Counted from the first letter of the stretch, positions 16,824 to 27,250 are shown. The stretch: DNA of 64,000 bases from Clostridia bacterium (GCA_009929315.1 SAAS01000006.1:117542-181541); one strand, 5' to 3'. The notes: generated from the sequence alone by a model not told the origin. A program made the numbers and translations.

Positions 16824-19490
16824 TTAATTTCCCGTGTAATCGGGTACTGATTGAGTAACAGTATCTTTGGCAAGGACTTGTCCTATAAACACTTCAACAA
16901 CTTTGGGGTCGAAATCCGTTCCCGAACAAGTCTGAAGTTCTCCAATTGCTTCTGTCGGGGTCATTTTCTTCCGGTAGCTTCGGTCGTTTGTCATCGCATC
17001 AAAAGCATCGGCCACCTTTATAATTCTGGAGTTGATTGGGATTTCCTCTTCCTTCAGCCCTTTTGGATAACCGCTTCCGTCCCATTTTTCGTGGTGGTAA
17101 AGGACAATACTCGAAATCTCTGAAAATTCCTGAGAATTTTGTAGAACTCTCCAACTTCTCTCCGGATGTGTCTTCATAACAAGCATTTCCTGCTGGTCGA
17201 GCTTGCCTTTTTTATTAAGTATATTTTCTGGCACGCCAATTTTCCCTATATCATGCAAGTATCCAGCTGTACGAATTTTGTTTGTGCTCTCCATATCAAA
17301 ACCTAACGCTTCCGCTATCTTAGAAGAAATATTTCCTACTCTTTCTGAGTGCAATTTTTCTCTAGGACTTTTTTCAAACAGAGCGTTCATGACAACATTT
17401 ATAGTTTTGCCTTTTAGGCTCCTTGTATCATAGAATTTTTTACTGTACATATAGCCCTCTGCTTCTTTCATTAGCAAACCTAGGCCGTCTCCGATTTCTT
17501 TTTGTACTGCAAAACCAAACGATACTGAAAGTGCCTTAAACTCAGAAGTCTGATCACCATCTTTCTTTTCAATGCTCAGCGTCATTCGCTTAACGATACC
17601 GTGTGCTTCTTGTTCTTCTGTTTTCGTTAAAATAATTCCAAATTCGTCACCTCCAATCCTTGCTAAAATATCTCCGTCTCTAAGAGCCTCTTTAATTCTG
17701 CTAACAACATCTTTTAACATCTTGTCTCCCTCAAGATGCCCAATTGAATCATTTATTAGTTTTAAACCATTAACATCACCCATAACAACAGCGATTGGAA
17801 AATTAGTTTCCGTATTGAGCCGTTCAAACTCTTCCTCAAAAAACCTCCTGTTATATGCTCCAGTCAAATAGTCATGATAGCTTATATATGTAATTTCCTT
17901 GAAAGCTTCTTCCCTTTTAGTTACATCAAACACTATTGAATAAAGCGCAGTTTTGTCTCTGAAGTGTATCGGGCTACTGTATACATCGACCATCCTAATT
18001 TGCCCATCCTTGAGCTTGTGTGGAAATGTAAAATGCTCTTGCTCCTTTTTAAGCACTTTCATTCTTTTATATGTAACATCTTCCTTTGGCAGCATGTTTA
18101 TTTCATCTATACACATGTTTAACAAGACTTCCCTCGAATAGCCGTAAAAAAAAATTGCAGAAGGATTCGCATCAATAATCTTGCCTGTTACGGGTTCAAG
18201 TAGCAATATTATTGCTTTATGCTCATTAAACATAGCATTTCTTTGTTCTAATAGGCTTTCTTTTTCATCCCAAACAGCCTTCTGATCGGTAATATCTAAA
18301 CCTATTCCAGTAAAGAATTTTTGCCCGTCCAAAATTAGTGGAGCGCCGCTTGAGCGTGTCAGCATCTTTTCTCCGCTTTTTAAAATCAGCCATGCCTCAA
18401 CTTCACCGTAACCTTTTTCGAAAATATCATTAACTGCGTCTTTTACCTTTGAAATCTCCTCTTGACCATACCATTTTTCAAGAGTCATATCGGACAGTTC
18501 TTCTGAAGTATAGCCTGTCATCGTTTCATGTTTTTTATTCCATTTTACAAGTCTTCCACTTTCATCATACACATACAAATAGCCTGGAATGCTGTCAAAT
18601 ATTGACTTTAATAATGTCTGTTCTCTTTTTACCGCATCTAATAATTGTGTTATCTTGGTATTTGTCTCCTCTAATTCAAAGATTTTTTCTTCACTTTGCA
18701 TCAGTGCTTGTCTTTCACGCACCTCGTTGTCAATATCAAACCCATAGCCAAAAACATACACGTCATCCGATTCGATATCTTTAAACACTCGAAGAACAAG
18801 CCTGATCCAACTATCACTGCCTATCCGCCTATACTCAAATGGCGCCGGCTCAATTCCGTTATTGAAATCATCTATTAAATTTTTTCTACAAATAGATCTT
18901 ACATATGTATCGCGATATTCCTGTTGAACATTTGATTTTGCAAAATCGAACCACAAGTCATAGTCATAGTTTATCTGCTCAAGGAATTCATCGTAATATT
19001 CAAGTCCGCGAATTACTTTGTTTTGAGTTAAATTTGCCTGTGTAGTAAAAATAGCGTCGCGAGTTAGCGCACTTTCAAGCGCTTTGTGTTTACTTATTTC
19101 CGCGATCAGCTTTCTATTTTCTTCATTCTCTTTAGTGACGTCGTTAACCAGCGTTACAAAAAAACCAACTTCTGTCGAAAAAGCCTTGACTCTATACATT
19201 TTTCTTAGGGACGAAGAATATTGCTCAAATTCAATAGCCAGCCCTTTTAGAGCCACCTCCGAATATTTGCTAATCCAATCGAATTTTTCATTTTTTATAT
19301 CAGGAATGGCTTCTGTAACTTTTTTACCAATTATTACTGCGGCGTCCAAACCAGTAGCTTCTTCAAATGCTTTGTTAACCTCTATGTATTCATAGTCGCA
19401 CGGAGTTCCGCTGACATCTATGATTATTTTGTGCAGAGCATACCCGACTGGCATCCTGTCCAGAATTTGTCTAAGTATCTCTTCAGCCAT
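16824..19490 (-). CDS. Multi-PAS GGDEF and HD-GYP cyclic-di-GMP enzyme
   Basis: An 888-residue cytoplasmic protein. Four PAS-type domains come first (about 5-120, 150-270, 295-410, 420-540), then GGDEF (IGGDEF at 613-617, intact I-site RDGD five residues before) and HD-GYP (H746-D747 in HDIGKIGVPE; HHEKWDGSGYPKGL). Both synthesis and breakdown sites look complete, so it could switch direction with signal. The second PAS-like unit (from TRDAIFTTQANLTQNKVIRG) is nearly duplicated in the membrane GGDEF protein at 51489. A GGAGG-type site precedes the ATG. The linker MNALFEKSPREKLHSERV recurs in the other three GGDEF/HD-GYP proteins here, showing recent family expansion. Confidence 0.92.
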   Translation of the reverse strand: MAEEILRQILDRMPVGYALHKIIIDVSGTPCDYEYIEVNKAFEEATGLDAAVIIGKKVTEAIPDIKNEKFDWISKYSEVALKGLAIEFEQYSSSLRKMYRVKAFSTEVGFFVTLVNDVTKENEENRKLIAEISKHKALESALTRDAIFTTQANLTQNKVIRGLEYYDEFLEQINYDYDLWFDFAKSNVQQEYRDTYVRSICRKNLIDDFNNGIEPAPFEYRRIGSDSWIRLVLRVFKDIESDDVYVFGYGFDIDNEVRERQALMQSEEKIFELEETNTKITQLLDAVKREQTLLKSIFDSIPGYLYVYDESGRLVKWNKKHETMTGYTSEELSDMTLEKWYGQEEISKVKDAVNDIFEKGYGEVEAWLILKSGEKMLTRSSGAPLILDGQKFFTGIGLDITDQKAVWDEKESLLEQRNAMFNEHKAIILLLEPVTGKIIDANPSAIFFYGYSREVLLNMCIDEINMLPKEDVTYKRMKVLKKEQEHFTFPHKLKDGQIRMVDVYSSPIHFRDKTALYSIVFDVTKREEAFKEITYISYHDYLTGAYNRRFFEEEFERLNTETNFPIAVVMGDVNGLKLINDSIGHLEGDKMLKDVVSRIKEALRDGDILARIGGDEFGIILTKTEEQEAHGIVKRMTLSIEKKDGDQTSEFKALSVSFGFAVQKEIGDGLGLLMKEAEGYMYSKKFYDTRSLKGKTINVVMNALFEKSPREKLHSERVGNISSKIAEALGFDMESTNKIRTAGYLHDIGKIGVPENILNKKGKLDQQEMLVMKTHPERSWRVLQNSQEFSEISSIVLYHHEKWDGSGYPKGLKEEEIPINSRIIKVADAFDAMTNDRSYRKKMTPTEAIGELQTCSGTDFDPKVVEVFIGQVLAKDTVTQSVPDYTGN

Positions 19491-19606
19491 TTTTTTACCT
19501 CCTCTTGGATAATCATATCTTTTATAAATAGTTCGGTATGTAATTTTACTTCTTTAACGACATATTAATATTTATATACGTAGAAAGAGAACTAATGAAA
19601 CACCTT

Positions 19607-20506
19607 TCAGAGAATTGTAACTCTATTACGACCGTTTTCTTTACTCATATAAAGCGCGTTATCCGCTCGCTTTTGAATGCTAGCGGCTGTATCTTCTTTG
19701 CTAACCATTGTTGAGCCAATGGATATGGTGATATTTAGCTGCTGATTGTCATTCCGCAAACCTGATTTCTCTACCAATGCACGTACTTTTTCCAAAGTCA
19801 CTCTAAGCTCGTCTTCTGATGCACCGGTAATAATGGCCAGGAATTCTTCACCGCCCCATCTCCCAATTAAGTCATTTTTTCTAGTTAGGTTTTTCATGGT
19901 TTTGCCAAGCATTTTCAAAACAAGGTCTCCAATATCATGACCGTATGTATCGTTAAACACTTTAAAATGGTCTATATCCATCATAGCGAGTGCAAAAGGA
20001 ATCCCGAGCTCCTCAAAATCTCTTAATCGCTTTCCTAAAAAGGAATCAAGATATCGTCTGTTTGGTAATTCAGTGAGTTGATCATAAAAGGCAAGCGTAG
20101 TTAATTCATCAATTTTCTTGCTGGTTTCGGCTTGGTCCTTATCATCAGAAAAGACTTCAACAGCGCCAACGATTTCACCATCAATAAATAGCGGTATCGT
20201 TCTTATTGACACAAATACTCTTTGTCCGTCCTTGTGCTGAAGATATACGCCGTTCTCCCTATGCTCACCATCTATGATTGTTTTACTCAGTGGACATCCA
20301 TCATAGCACAATTGTTTGCCACTCCCATCCACATGGTTCAATATATTTTCATAGCAATGCTTTCCAATCAATTCGTTTGATGTGAAGCCCGAAATTCTCT
20401 CGGCGCCTTTGTTCCAGAAAGTAATCTTTCTGTTATTATCTACAAAGTAAACTCCTTCATAAAGACTATCCAGCATCTCTTTGTATAATTCAAATTCTTC
20501 TTTCAC
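19607..20506 (-). CDS. PAS-GGDEF diguanylate cyclase
   Basis: A 299-residue soluble protein. It starts at a GTG (20506) preceded by AGGAGG; residues about 5-125 form a PAS domain (EGVYFVDNNRKITFWNKGAE) with a Cys pair (KQLCYDGCPLS), and 135-299 a GGDEF domain with TELPNRRYL, WGGEEF at 217-222 and I-site RKND. All residues for cyclic-di-GMP synthesis are present. A decayed paralogue of its first 27 residues lies just upstream at 21147, fused to a CheR fragment, so this site has seen duplication. It is probably transcribed alone. Confidence 0.9.
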   Translation of the reverse strand: MKEEFELYKEMLDSLYEGVYFVDNNRKITFWNKGAERISGFTSNELIGKHCYENILNHVDGSGKQLCYDGCPLSKTIIDGEHRENGVYLQHKDGQRVFVSIRTIPLFIDGEIVGAVEVFSDDKDQAETSKKIDELTTLAFYDQLTELPNRRYLDSFLGKRLRDFEELGIPFALAMMDIDHFKVFNDTYGHDIGDLVLKMLGKTMKNLTRKNDLIGRWGGEEFLAIITGASEDELRVTLEKVRALVEKSGLRNDNQQLNITISIGSTMVSKEDTAASIQKRADNALYMSKENGRNRVTIL

Positions 20507-20577
20507 AAGTTTCCTCCTATTAAAATATTGATGTCACAGCTCGATTTGTATTTCTATTTTTAACATAAAACAAGAAT

Positions 20578-20793
20578 TTATAAATAATTATTTCTATGTA
20601 TTGAAAGAACGTCTGCCTCGATAGCCCCCACTGCTCTACGAGTGGCTAATGGGTGCTCGTAGAGTCCGGCAGTATTGGTCCATAACCCCTCAATTGAAAC
20701 AAGCGCACTTACAGTAAAGACAATTGATATTAATAGAATCACGCTCATCCAAATAATTATTTGATTAGATATTTTCAGGTTTTTCAGTTTCAT
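20578..20793 (-). pseudogene. Truncated chemoreceptor N-terminus (4HB-type sensor)
   Basis: Seventy-one codons read MKLKNLKISNQIIIWMSVIL, a membrane helix (about 11-33), then a four-helix-bundle start LYEHPLATRRAVGAIEADVL before an early stop. This is how methyl-accepting chemotaxis proteins begin; the rest of the sensor, second helix and signalling domain are missing. A GGAGGTATATC site precedes the ATG. It could still make a short membrane peptide, but a broken gene is more likely. Confidence 0.65.
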
Positions 20794-20812
20794 GATATAC
20801 CTCCAGCTTTTT

Positions 20813-21147
20813 CTAAAAAATATGTGACGGTGGGGAAACCATTAGCAAACCGCCAATTTTTGTTACGCTATGCCTTTCAGCTTCACCAGTTACGAGATAT
20901 CCGCTTTCATCCAATGAGTTTATCAGCTTTTTCAATATAAAACGCTGGTATTTCTCCTGATAATAGAACAACAGATTGCTGCAGATAACAAGATCAAAAT
21001 TTCCAAATATGCTCTCCTGTGGAGAGGAAGTACTTTTATCCAGCAGATCATAGGTAGAAAAACTAATCGTTCTGCTATTGTCCACAAAATAGTCCCTTCA
21101 TAAAAACTATCTAACATTTCTTTATGTAATCTAAACTCTTCGATCAC
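20813..21147 (-). pseudogene. Chimeric relic: PAS start fused to a CheR C-terminus
   Basis: From a GTG at 21147 the text reads VIEEFRLHKEMLDSFYEG, then after a one-base shift FVDNSRTISF: a copy of the first 27 residues of the PAS-GGDEF protein at 19607. Directly after, the frame becomes STYDLLDKSTSSPQESIF and NFDLVICSNLLFYYQEKYQR, the SAM-dependent CheR chemotaxis methyltransferase C-terminus, ending at 20813. Two unrelated genes have been joined by deletion. Neither half is complete. Confidence 0.68.
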
Positions 21148-21460
21148 ATGCAACCCTTTATTCAAATTAAACCTTGCAATCTTGGTTAACTTCTCATTTC
21201 CACCATAACACAACAACTTCAAATATGACATCTTTTTTTCGAGAAGGACCATGATCGTCATAATGCAGTAATACGATAAGAATACTAACGTGGAGATATA
21301 ATAAAGTTTGAAATTTTATATTATAATGACACGTTCCAATTTATTTAAAAGCTGGTTTTTAAAAACTGCTGAGCTATTACCCGCCCCTATCAGAAATTAA
21401 GGTAAATCTAAGGTTTAACACCTAAAATATAATAAATTTAAAAATGAACGGAGACGAATA
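21148..21460. other. Gap before the esterase gene
   Basis: No gene is seen. An AT-rich stretch with AATATAATAAA at about 21427-21437 precedes the ribosome site of the esterase and may be its -10 region. Confidence 0.3.
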
Positions 21461-22504
21461 ATGAAAAAATCAATAGCATTAATACTCGCGATTGTCCTGA
21501 TCTTCTCCTTAGCCGCTTGTTCAAGCAGCTCCTCAGGAAGCGATCAGAACATCGCAGCACCTTCTGCCGGTTCTGAAATGCCTGCTATGCCGAGTGGCGG
21601 AAACCCGATGGGTGGCGGTCTAGGCGGAGATTCACTTGACACATCAGGCATTATGAACCAGTTTACCGGTATTTCTTACGGATCACAGTCGGACTCTCAG
21701 ACGCTGGATATTTATCTTCCAAACGGAGAGAGTACCGAACCTTATCCTGTTATCGTCGCCATCCATGGCGGAGCCTTCATGATGGGCAGCTCGACAGGCG
21801 GAGATGTCGCGCCTATGCTTGAAGGAGTAAATTGTGGCTATGCCGTTATCAGCGTTAACTATCGTCTATCGGTCGAGGCAATATTCCCCGCAGCTGTAAA
21901 CGATGTCAAAGCAGCAATTCGGTGGATCAAAGCAAATAGCCAAGAGTATAACCTTGACGTAGAAAACATTGCAGTATGGGGCGATAGTGCCGGAGGCAAC
22001 CTTGCGGCAATGATCGGAACAACCGGCGCCCTTGACGCAATTGGAGAAAACGATAACACCGAAAACCTAGAGTATTCTTCAGCGGTTCAGGCAGTTGTCG
22101 ACTGGTTCGGTCCTCTAGATTTCTTGAAGATGGATGAACAGTTCGAAGCAAGTGGAGTTTCCCGTTCCACAGGTAACACCTCTGAAACGAGCTCCCCGGA
22201 GAGTGCTTACATAGGTCAACTCATCACCAATGACACTGAGCTTACCGAGCAGGCAAACCCTGAAACATATATCGACGCCATGAATGTTGCGACCGCCCCT
22301 AGCTTCTTTATCCAGCATGGCACCGCCGACGGCAATGTACCTACTCAGCAGTCAATAGATTTTGCTGACATGCTTAAACAAGCAATAGGGACAGACCATG
22401 TTTCAATAGAGCTTTTGGATGGGGCAGGGCACGGAACCTCCGAATTCCAAACGACCGAGAATATCGACAAGGTTTTCTCTTTCCTTGACGGTGTTCTGAA
22501 ATAG
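21461..22504 (+). CDS. Lipoprotein alpha/beta-hydrolase (esterase/lipase)
   Basis: A 347-residue exported lipoprotein: signal peptide with lipobox LAAC (lipidated C20), a Ser/Gly-rich linker to about residue 60, and an alpha/beta-hydrolase domain of the hormone-sensitive lipase/BD-FAE kind. The oxyanion-hole motif is IHGGAFM, the nucleophile S176 in GDSAGG, with D290 (GTADGNVP) and H324 (DGAGHG) completing the triad. It probably cleaves short acyl or acetyl esters outside the cell. A GGAGACG site precedes the ATG and a terminator follows, so it is a single-gene unit. Confidence 0.9.
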   Translation: MKKSIALILAIVLIFSLAACSSSSSGSDQNIAAPSAGSEMPAMPSGGNPMGGGLGGDSLDTSGIMNQFTGISYGSQSDSQTLDIYLPNGESTEPYPVIVAIHGGAFMMGSSTGGDVAPMLEGVNCGYAVISVNYRLSVEAIFPAAVNDVKAAIRWIKANSQEYNLDVENIAVWGDSAGGNLAAMIGTTGALDAIGENDNTENLEYSSAVQAVVDWFGPLDFLKMDEQFEASGVSRSTGNTSETSSPESAYIGQLITNDTELTEQANPETYIDAMNVATAPSFFIQHGTADGNVPTQQSIDFADMLKQAIGTDHVSIELLDGAGHGTSEFQTTENIDKVFSFLDGVLK

Positions 22505-22526
22505 TTAAAATAGTGCGGGCGCATAC

Positions 22527-22570
22527 AAATGAAGTGCAGGTACACCATTTGGTCTACCTGCATTTCGTTT
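22527..22570 (+). terminator. Terminator after the esterase gene
   Basis: AAATGAAGTGCAGGTA (22527-22542) pairs with TACCTGCATTTCGTTT (22555-22570) with two G-T pairs; it is 23 bases past the stop and T-rich at its end. Confidence 0.75.
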
Positions 22571-23080
22571 ATATTTCAGGAGAGAAACATTGATTATTTT
22601 ATTTCAATGAGCTCGATTATAAATCCCTTTTTTATTAGAATGCCTTCAGCTTCCGACTTGAGGCTGACACGCTTGCGTTTGACTGACGCTTCCTACCGCT
22701 AAGCGCGTAGTCGACCTTTACCATTTAGTTATGTTTAGATTAAAACGCTGCTTCTTGTTGTAAAGTTCTAATTTAATATATATAATACAAACATTAATAC
22801 AAAAAACTATCCATAGTTGCTTAAATTTTTTATACATAGTATTTCTTAAATTCCGCTGATATCCTTGATTATGACTTGCCTAACAGACAAACCTCTGCGA
22901 ACAAGTTCCTTTGCAATTTTGACTCATTTTTTGGGATAAACCTAATGGAGAAAATGAATAAACTATATTTTCAAATTCAGAGTTTTACCCCTTTACCGTA
23001 ATATCCCAAAATCAAAGCTACAATATCCATTCATTCATCCTAGCCGTGAAAAATGATAAAACCAGAAGGGATAGTTTTAT
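22571..23080. other. Gap with decayed minus-strand ends
   Basis: On the minus strand about 22595-22690 reads KRKRVSLKSEAEGILIKKGF to a stop, and about 22853-22925 reads IAKELVRRGLSVRQVIIKDI to a stop. Both look like C-terminal gene fragments without starts; families are not recognised. Nothing else is seen before the DUF1576-type gene. Confidence 0.3.
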
Positions 23081-24355
23081 ATGCCGATTCGTTCACAGCG
23101 AAAACAAGTCTCTTATGTGCACTTGTATGTATTTTGCGCGTTCTTGGTGCTCGCCGCCTTTTTGGTCGACTGTCCCGTTGAAGTTTTAGACGGGTTTATT
23201 CTTATTCTGGTATCTCCGAGTAATTTAATAACCGATTATATAAAAATCGGTGGCCTTGGAGCTGCGCTTTTAAACAGCGGATTGATTGGACTTTCATCTG
23301 TTTTCTTATTAAACCTTAACCGCGTTAAAATGAACGGTGCTGCCATAGCTGGAATTCTTACGGTTTGCGGCTTTGCGTTTTTCGGCAAAACAATATATAA
23401 CTCGTTTCCCATCACCCTGGGCGTATATTTTTATTCGCTTGTCAAGAAAGTTCCGTTCAAGGAAGTTGCCGTGACCAGCCTTTTTGCCACCGCGCTCGGG
23501 CCACTGATTAGCATGCTCAGCTTCGGTATGGGCCTCGAAATTTGGATAGGTGTGCTTGCAGGATGCGTCTCCGGCATTCTAATCGGCTTTATTATAACAC
23601 CTCTTGCCAATTCCTTTTTTCACTTTCATCAGGGCTTTAACCTTTATAATACTGGGTTTGCGGCGGGAATCATAGGCATGTTCGCCACCGGCATTTTGCG
23701 GATGTTTAATCTGCAGGTAAATACAGTCTCGATTATTTCATCGGGTAACAACTTTTTGCTCAGCATGCTGCTTCTGCCATTATTTGCTGCAATTTTTTTG
23801 ATCGGACTATATTATAGCAACTGGTCTTTTCAAAATTATCTTAAGCTAATGCGGTACTCTGGGCGTTTGCGGACTGATTTTGTTGAGAACTGCGGATATG
23901 GAATTGTTCTCATCAACATAGCTATAATGGGCTTTATCACGTGGGGTTATATAATTCTAATCGGTGCACAGATCAACGGTGCATCCATCGGCGCGTTATT
24001 TACGATTATGGGATTTTCCGCTTATGGCAAGCACCCAGCAAATACAATTCCTGTTATATTTGGCGCTTTCGTCGCCTCTATGTTAAACATGCATGATCCC
24101 ACCGACACTGTATCTGTCATAGCGGTTTTGTTTGCGACTACGTTAGCACCCATTGCTGGCCGTTTCGGAATCATTTCAGGTATAATCGCTGGCTTTGTCC
24201 ATGTATCCATGGCTTTTAATATTGGTTATCTGCACGGGGGCATAAACTTATACAACAACGGATTTTCAGGCGGGTTTGTTGCGGCAATGTTAGTGCCTAT
24301 TTGTTTATTCATAGCAGAGAAACTGAATCTGAAAAAAGGACTTAGAGATAATTAG
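23081..24355 (+). CDS. DUF1576-type polytopic membrane protein
   Basis: A 424-residue protein with about ten membrane helices. It matches the pattern of the Firmicutes DUF1576 family: two halves with the same signature, HQGFNLYNTGFAAG (about 184-197) and HGGINLYNNGFSGG (about 385-398), each after a small-residue-rich helix. The duplicated design with conserved Asn-Leu-Tyr-Asn in hydrophobic surroundings suggests an inverted-repeat carrier or channel, but no function is established. An AGAAGGGAT site precedes the ATG. It stands alone between decayed DNA and the P-type ATPase. Confidence 0.75.
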   Translation: MPIRSQRKQVSYVHLYVFCAFLVLAAFLVDCPVEVLDGFILILVSPSNLITDYIKIGGLGAALLNSGLIGLSSVFLLNLNRVKMNGAAIAGILTVCGFAFFGKTIYNSFPITLGVYFYSLVKKVPFKEVAVTSLFATALGPLISMLSFGMGLEIWIGVLAGCVSGILIGFIITPLANSFFHFHQGFNLYNTGFAAGIIGMFATGILRMFNLQVNTVSIISSGNNFLLSMLLLPLFAAIFLIGLYYSNWSFQNYLKLMRYSGRLRTDFVENCGYGIVLINIAIMGFITWGYIILIGAQINGASIGALFTIMGFSAYGKHPANTIPVIFGAFVASMLNMHDPTDTVSVIAVLFATTLAPIAGRFGIISGIIAGFVHVSMAFNIGYLHGGINLYNNGFSGGFVAAMLVPICLFIAEKLNLKKGLRDN

Positions 24356-24581
24356 TCTGCCTGACCTGCCCAGATAGATTCAGAAACAGATTTTAAGCTA
24401 TGTTCTTTATTGTATGATTAATAAGATTAACATTCAAATTTAGAAAAGATGGCAACAGCTCAGACGTGATGTTAATGTGTCGTTTTTATAAACCTCTTTT
24501 AGTATGACCCCTAAAAAGGGGAGAAAAGATAGATGGCATATTTAAATCGGTGTCACACAATACATACAAGGAGGATAAAGA

Positions 24582-27179
24582 ATGAAAGCATTTTATCAAA
24601 TGTCCTATGAAAATGTAATTAAACAGTTTAATAGTCAAATAAACGGTTTGCTAAACGAAGAAGTTTATAAACAACGTGAAAATTATGGAAGTAATCAACT
24701 TGAAGAAATTAGGCGCATATCACCTATAATTATTTTTTTCTCGCAGTTTAAAGATTTCCTTGTCATCATATTGGTGGTTGCGGCTGTAGTCTCAGCCTTG
24801 ATGGGAAAAGTAGAGAGTACGTTAGTTATCATCGCTGTACTTATCCTAAATGCATTACTGGGTACGGTACAACATATAAAAGCAGAGCAATCATTAAAAA
24901 GTCTAACGGCACTTTCAGCACCACTTTCTAAGGTGCTGCGCCAAGGTCAATTGGTCGAGATTCCTTCAACAGAAGTTGTCGTGGGCGACATCTTAATTGT
25001 AGAGGCAGGGGATTTTATTGCTGCCGACGCTCGAATTATAGAAAGCAATAGTTTGCAAGTAAGCGAAAGCGCTTTGACCGGAGAATCAGTAAGTGTGCAA
25101 AAAGTAATAGAACCTATAGACAAAAACGATGTAGCATTAGGTGATCAAGTTAACATGATTTTTTCGAGTAGTCATGTTACCTATGGTCGTGGAAAGGCTG
25201 TAGTGACAGGTGTTGGTACATCTACGGAAATCGGGCGAATCGCATCGCTATTGAAAGACACCAAAGAAAGAGCAACACCACTCCAGAAAAATTTAAATAA
25301 TTTTGGAGAAAAGCTTGCGATACTGATAGCTATTATTTCTAGCATAGTATTTGGACTATGTTTGTATCGAGGCAATCCTATTATGGAGTCTCTAATGTTC
25401 GCGATAGCTCTTGCAGTTGCTGCAATTCCTGAAGCTCTAAGTTCAATTGTAACGATAGTTCTTGCTATAGGCACAAGAAAACTAGCGGAAGAAAACGCGA
25501 TCATTAGAAAGCTACACTCAGTTGAAAGCTTAGGTAGTGTATCAATTATTTGTTCAGATAAGACGGGTACATTAACGCAGAATAAAATGACGGTACAAAA
25601 AATCTTTACAAACAATCAGCTAATTGATGTTGATGCTATAGACAAAGAGAATAGCCTTCAATATAAACTGGTGATTGCAGGACTTTTGTGTAGTGATGCA
25701 ATTACATCACATGAAAAAGAGATTGGCGACCCAACCGAGATTGCCTTAGTTGATCTTGGTGAACGTCTATCTTTGGATGAAATGATTGTTCGTGAAATTA
25801 CACCGCGTATATCAGAATTACCCTTCGATAGCGATAGAAAGCTTATGACTACATTGCAACACATTGACGGTAAGGCTGTCGTTTTCACAAAAGGCGCTAT
25901 GGATGTTCTCTTGAAGCGTTCAACTCATATCGAGACAGCAGAAGGGGTTCGTCCTATTACAGCGGCAGATAAAGATATATATAATCAGATGAACTTCGAA
26001 CTTGCAAATCAAGGTTTGCGTATATTAGCCTTCGCATGGAAAGAACTCTATGAGGATACTTTAACGTTTGCCCACGAAGAAGAGATGATCCTATTTGGTT
26101 TAGTTGCTATGATGGACCCGCCAAGGGTTGAATCTAAAGGAGCGGTGGAAAGCTGTTTAGCAGCAGGCATTAAACCAATTATGATTACCGGCGATCATAA
26201 AGTTACTGCATCTGCCATAGCAAGACAAATCGGCATTTTAAAAGATGTAGATCAAGCAATAGAAGGTACGGATATTGAAAATCTTAGCGATGAAGAACTA
26301 GTTAAGTTAGTCCCTAGAATATCAGTCTATGCAAGGGTATCACCTGAACACAAGATACGTATTGTTAGTGCATGGCAAGCCCTTGGTCATGTCGTTGCCA
26401 TGACGGGAGATGGTGTCAACGATGCGCCGGCCCTTAAACGGGCGGATATAGGAATCGCCATGGGGATTACTGGGACAGAAGTCGCAAAAGATGCGGCAAG
26501 TATGGTTTTAACAGATGATAATTTTTCAACAATTATCAAGGCTATTAACAACGGTAGAAGTATTTTTGGAAACATTAAAAATGCTATACGTTTCTTGTTG
26601 GCAGGTAATACGGCGGGGATTTTAGCAGTTGTTTACACATCCATTGTAGGTTTGGGTACGCCTTTTTCACCAGTTCACTTACTCTTCATTAATCTTTTAA
26701 CAGATAGTTTGCCGGCCATAGCTATTGGACTTGAGCCTCCTCATAGTAGTCTAATGAAAGAAAAGCCTAGAGATGCAAAAAAGCCAATCCTTGATAAGGC
26801 TTTCGGGCTACAGGTGCTTTTTGAAGGAACAATTATTGCCGTCGTCACCATGACTGCTTATTATTTAGGCTATCAAAACGGCGGTCAGGGCGCAGGTATG
26901 ACAATGGCTTTTGCAACATTAAGTTTATCTCGCCTTGTTCATGGCTTTAACTGTCGGACTGATGCACCACTGTCTCTAAAAACATTGTGGATCAATCCAT
27001 ATATTTACTTAGCATTTATATTTGGTGCTTTATTATTATCCGCTGTTATTTTCTTAGAGCCATTGCATAAAATTTTTGAAATAAGCATCCTAACTGACCA
27101 ACAATACATAAGTATTGTGCTTTTATCGGCACTGCCTCTTATCGTTGTTCAAATTGTCAAACACATAAGAGTAAACTAA
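24582..27179 (+). CDS. P-type cation-transporting ATPase, Ca2+ (PMR1/SERCA-like) type
   Basis: An 865-residue membrane pump of type IIA length. In order: N-terminal cation-ATPase domain, LTGESV actuator motif (about 166), helix M4 with IPEALSSIV, phosphorylation site D326 in CSDKTGTLTQNKM, nucleotide domain with FTKGAMDVLL, hinge TGDGVNDAPALKRADIG (about 607), and six C-terminal helices. It would use ATP to export Ca2+ (possibly Mn2+). M4 has PEAL where many Ca2+ pumps have PEGL. An AAGGAGG site precedes the ATG, and a strong terminator follows; it is a single-gene unit. Confidence 0.93.
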   Translation: MKAFYQMSYENVIKQFNSQINGLLNEEVYKQRENYGSNQLEEIRRISPIIIFFSQFKDFLVIILVVAAVVSALMGKVESTLVIIAVLILNALLGTVQHIKAEQSLKSLTALSAPLSKVLRQGQLVEIPSTEVVVGDILIVEAGDFIAADARIIESNSLQVSESALTGESVSVQKVIEPIDKNDVALGDQVNMIFSSSHVTYGRGKAVVTGVGTSTEIGRIASLLKDTKERATPLQKNLNNFGEKLAILIAIISSIVFGLCLYRGNPIMESLMFAIALAVAAIPEALSSIVTIVLAIGTRKLAEENAIIRKLHSVESLGSVSIICSDKTGTLTQNKMTVQKIFTNNQLIDVDAIDKENSLQYKLVIAGLLCSDAITSHEKEIGDPTEIALVDLGERLSLDEMIVREITPRISELPFDSDRKLMTTLQHIDGKAVVFTKGAMDVLLKRSTHIETAEGVRPITAADKDIYNQMNFELANQGLRILAFAWKELYEDTLTFAHEEEMILFGLVAMMDPPRVESKGAVESCLAAGIKPIMITGDHKVTASAIARQIGILKDVDQAIEGTDIENLSDEELVKLVPRISVYARVSPEHKIRIVSAWQALGHVVAMTGDGVNDAPALKRADIGIAMGITGTEVAKDAASMVLTDDNFSTIIKAINNGRSIFGNIKNAIRFLLAGNTAGILAVVYTSIVGLGTPFSPVHLLFINLLTDSLPAIAIGLEPPHSSLMKEKPRDAKKPILDKAFGLQVLFEGTIIAVVTMTAYYLGYQNGGQGAGMTMAFATLSLSRLVHGFNCRTDAPLSLKTLWINPYIYLAFIFGALLLSAVIFLEPLHKIFEISILTDQQYISIVLLSALPLIVVQIVKHIRVN

Positions 27180-27250
27180 TAAATCTTTTCTTCAGCACAA
27201 TTACCGAGCGTGTAATTGAATCACAATTTTCTATTGGTGTTAACCTTTGA

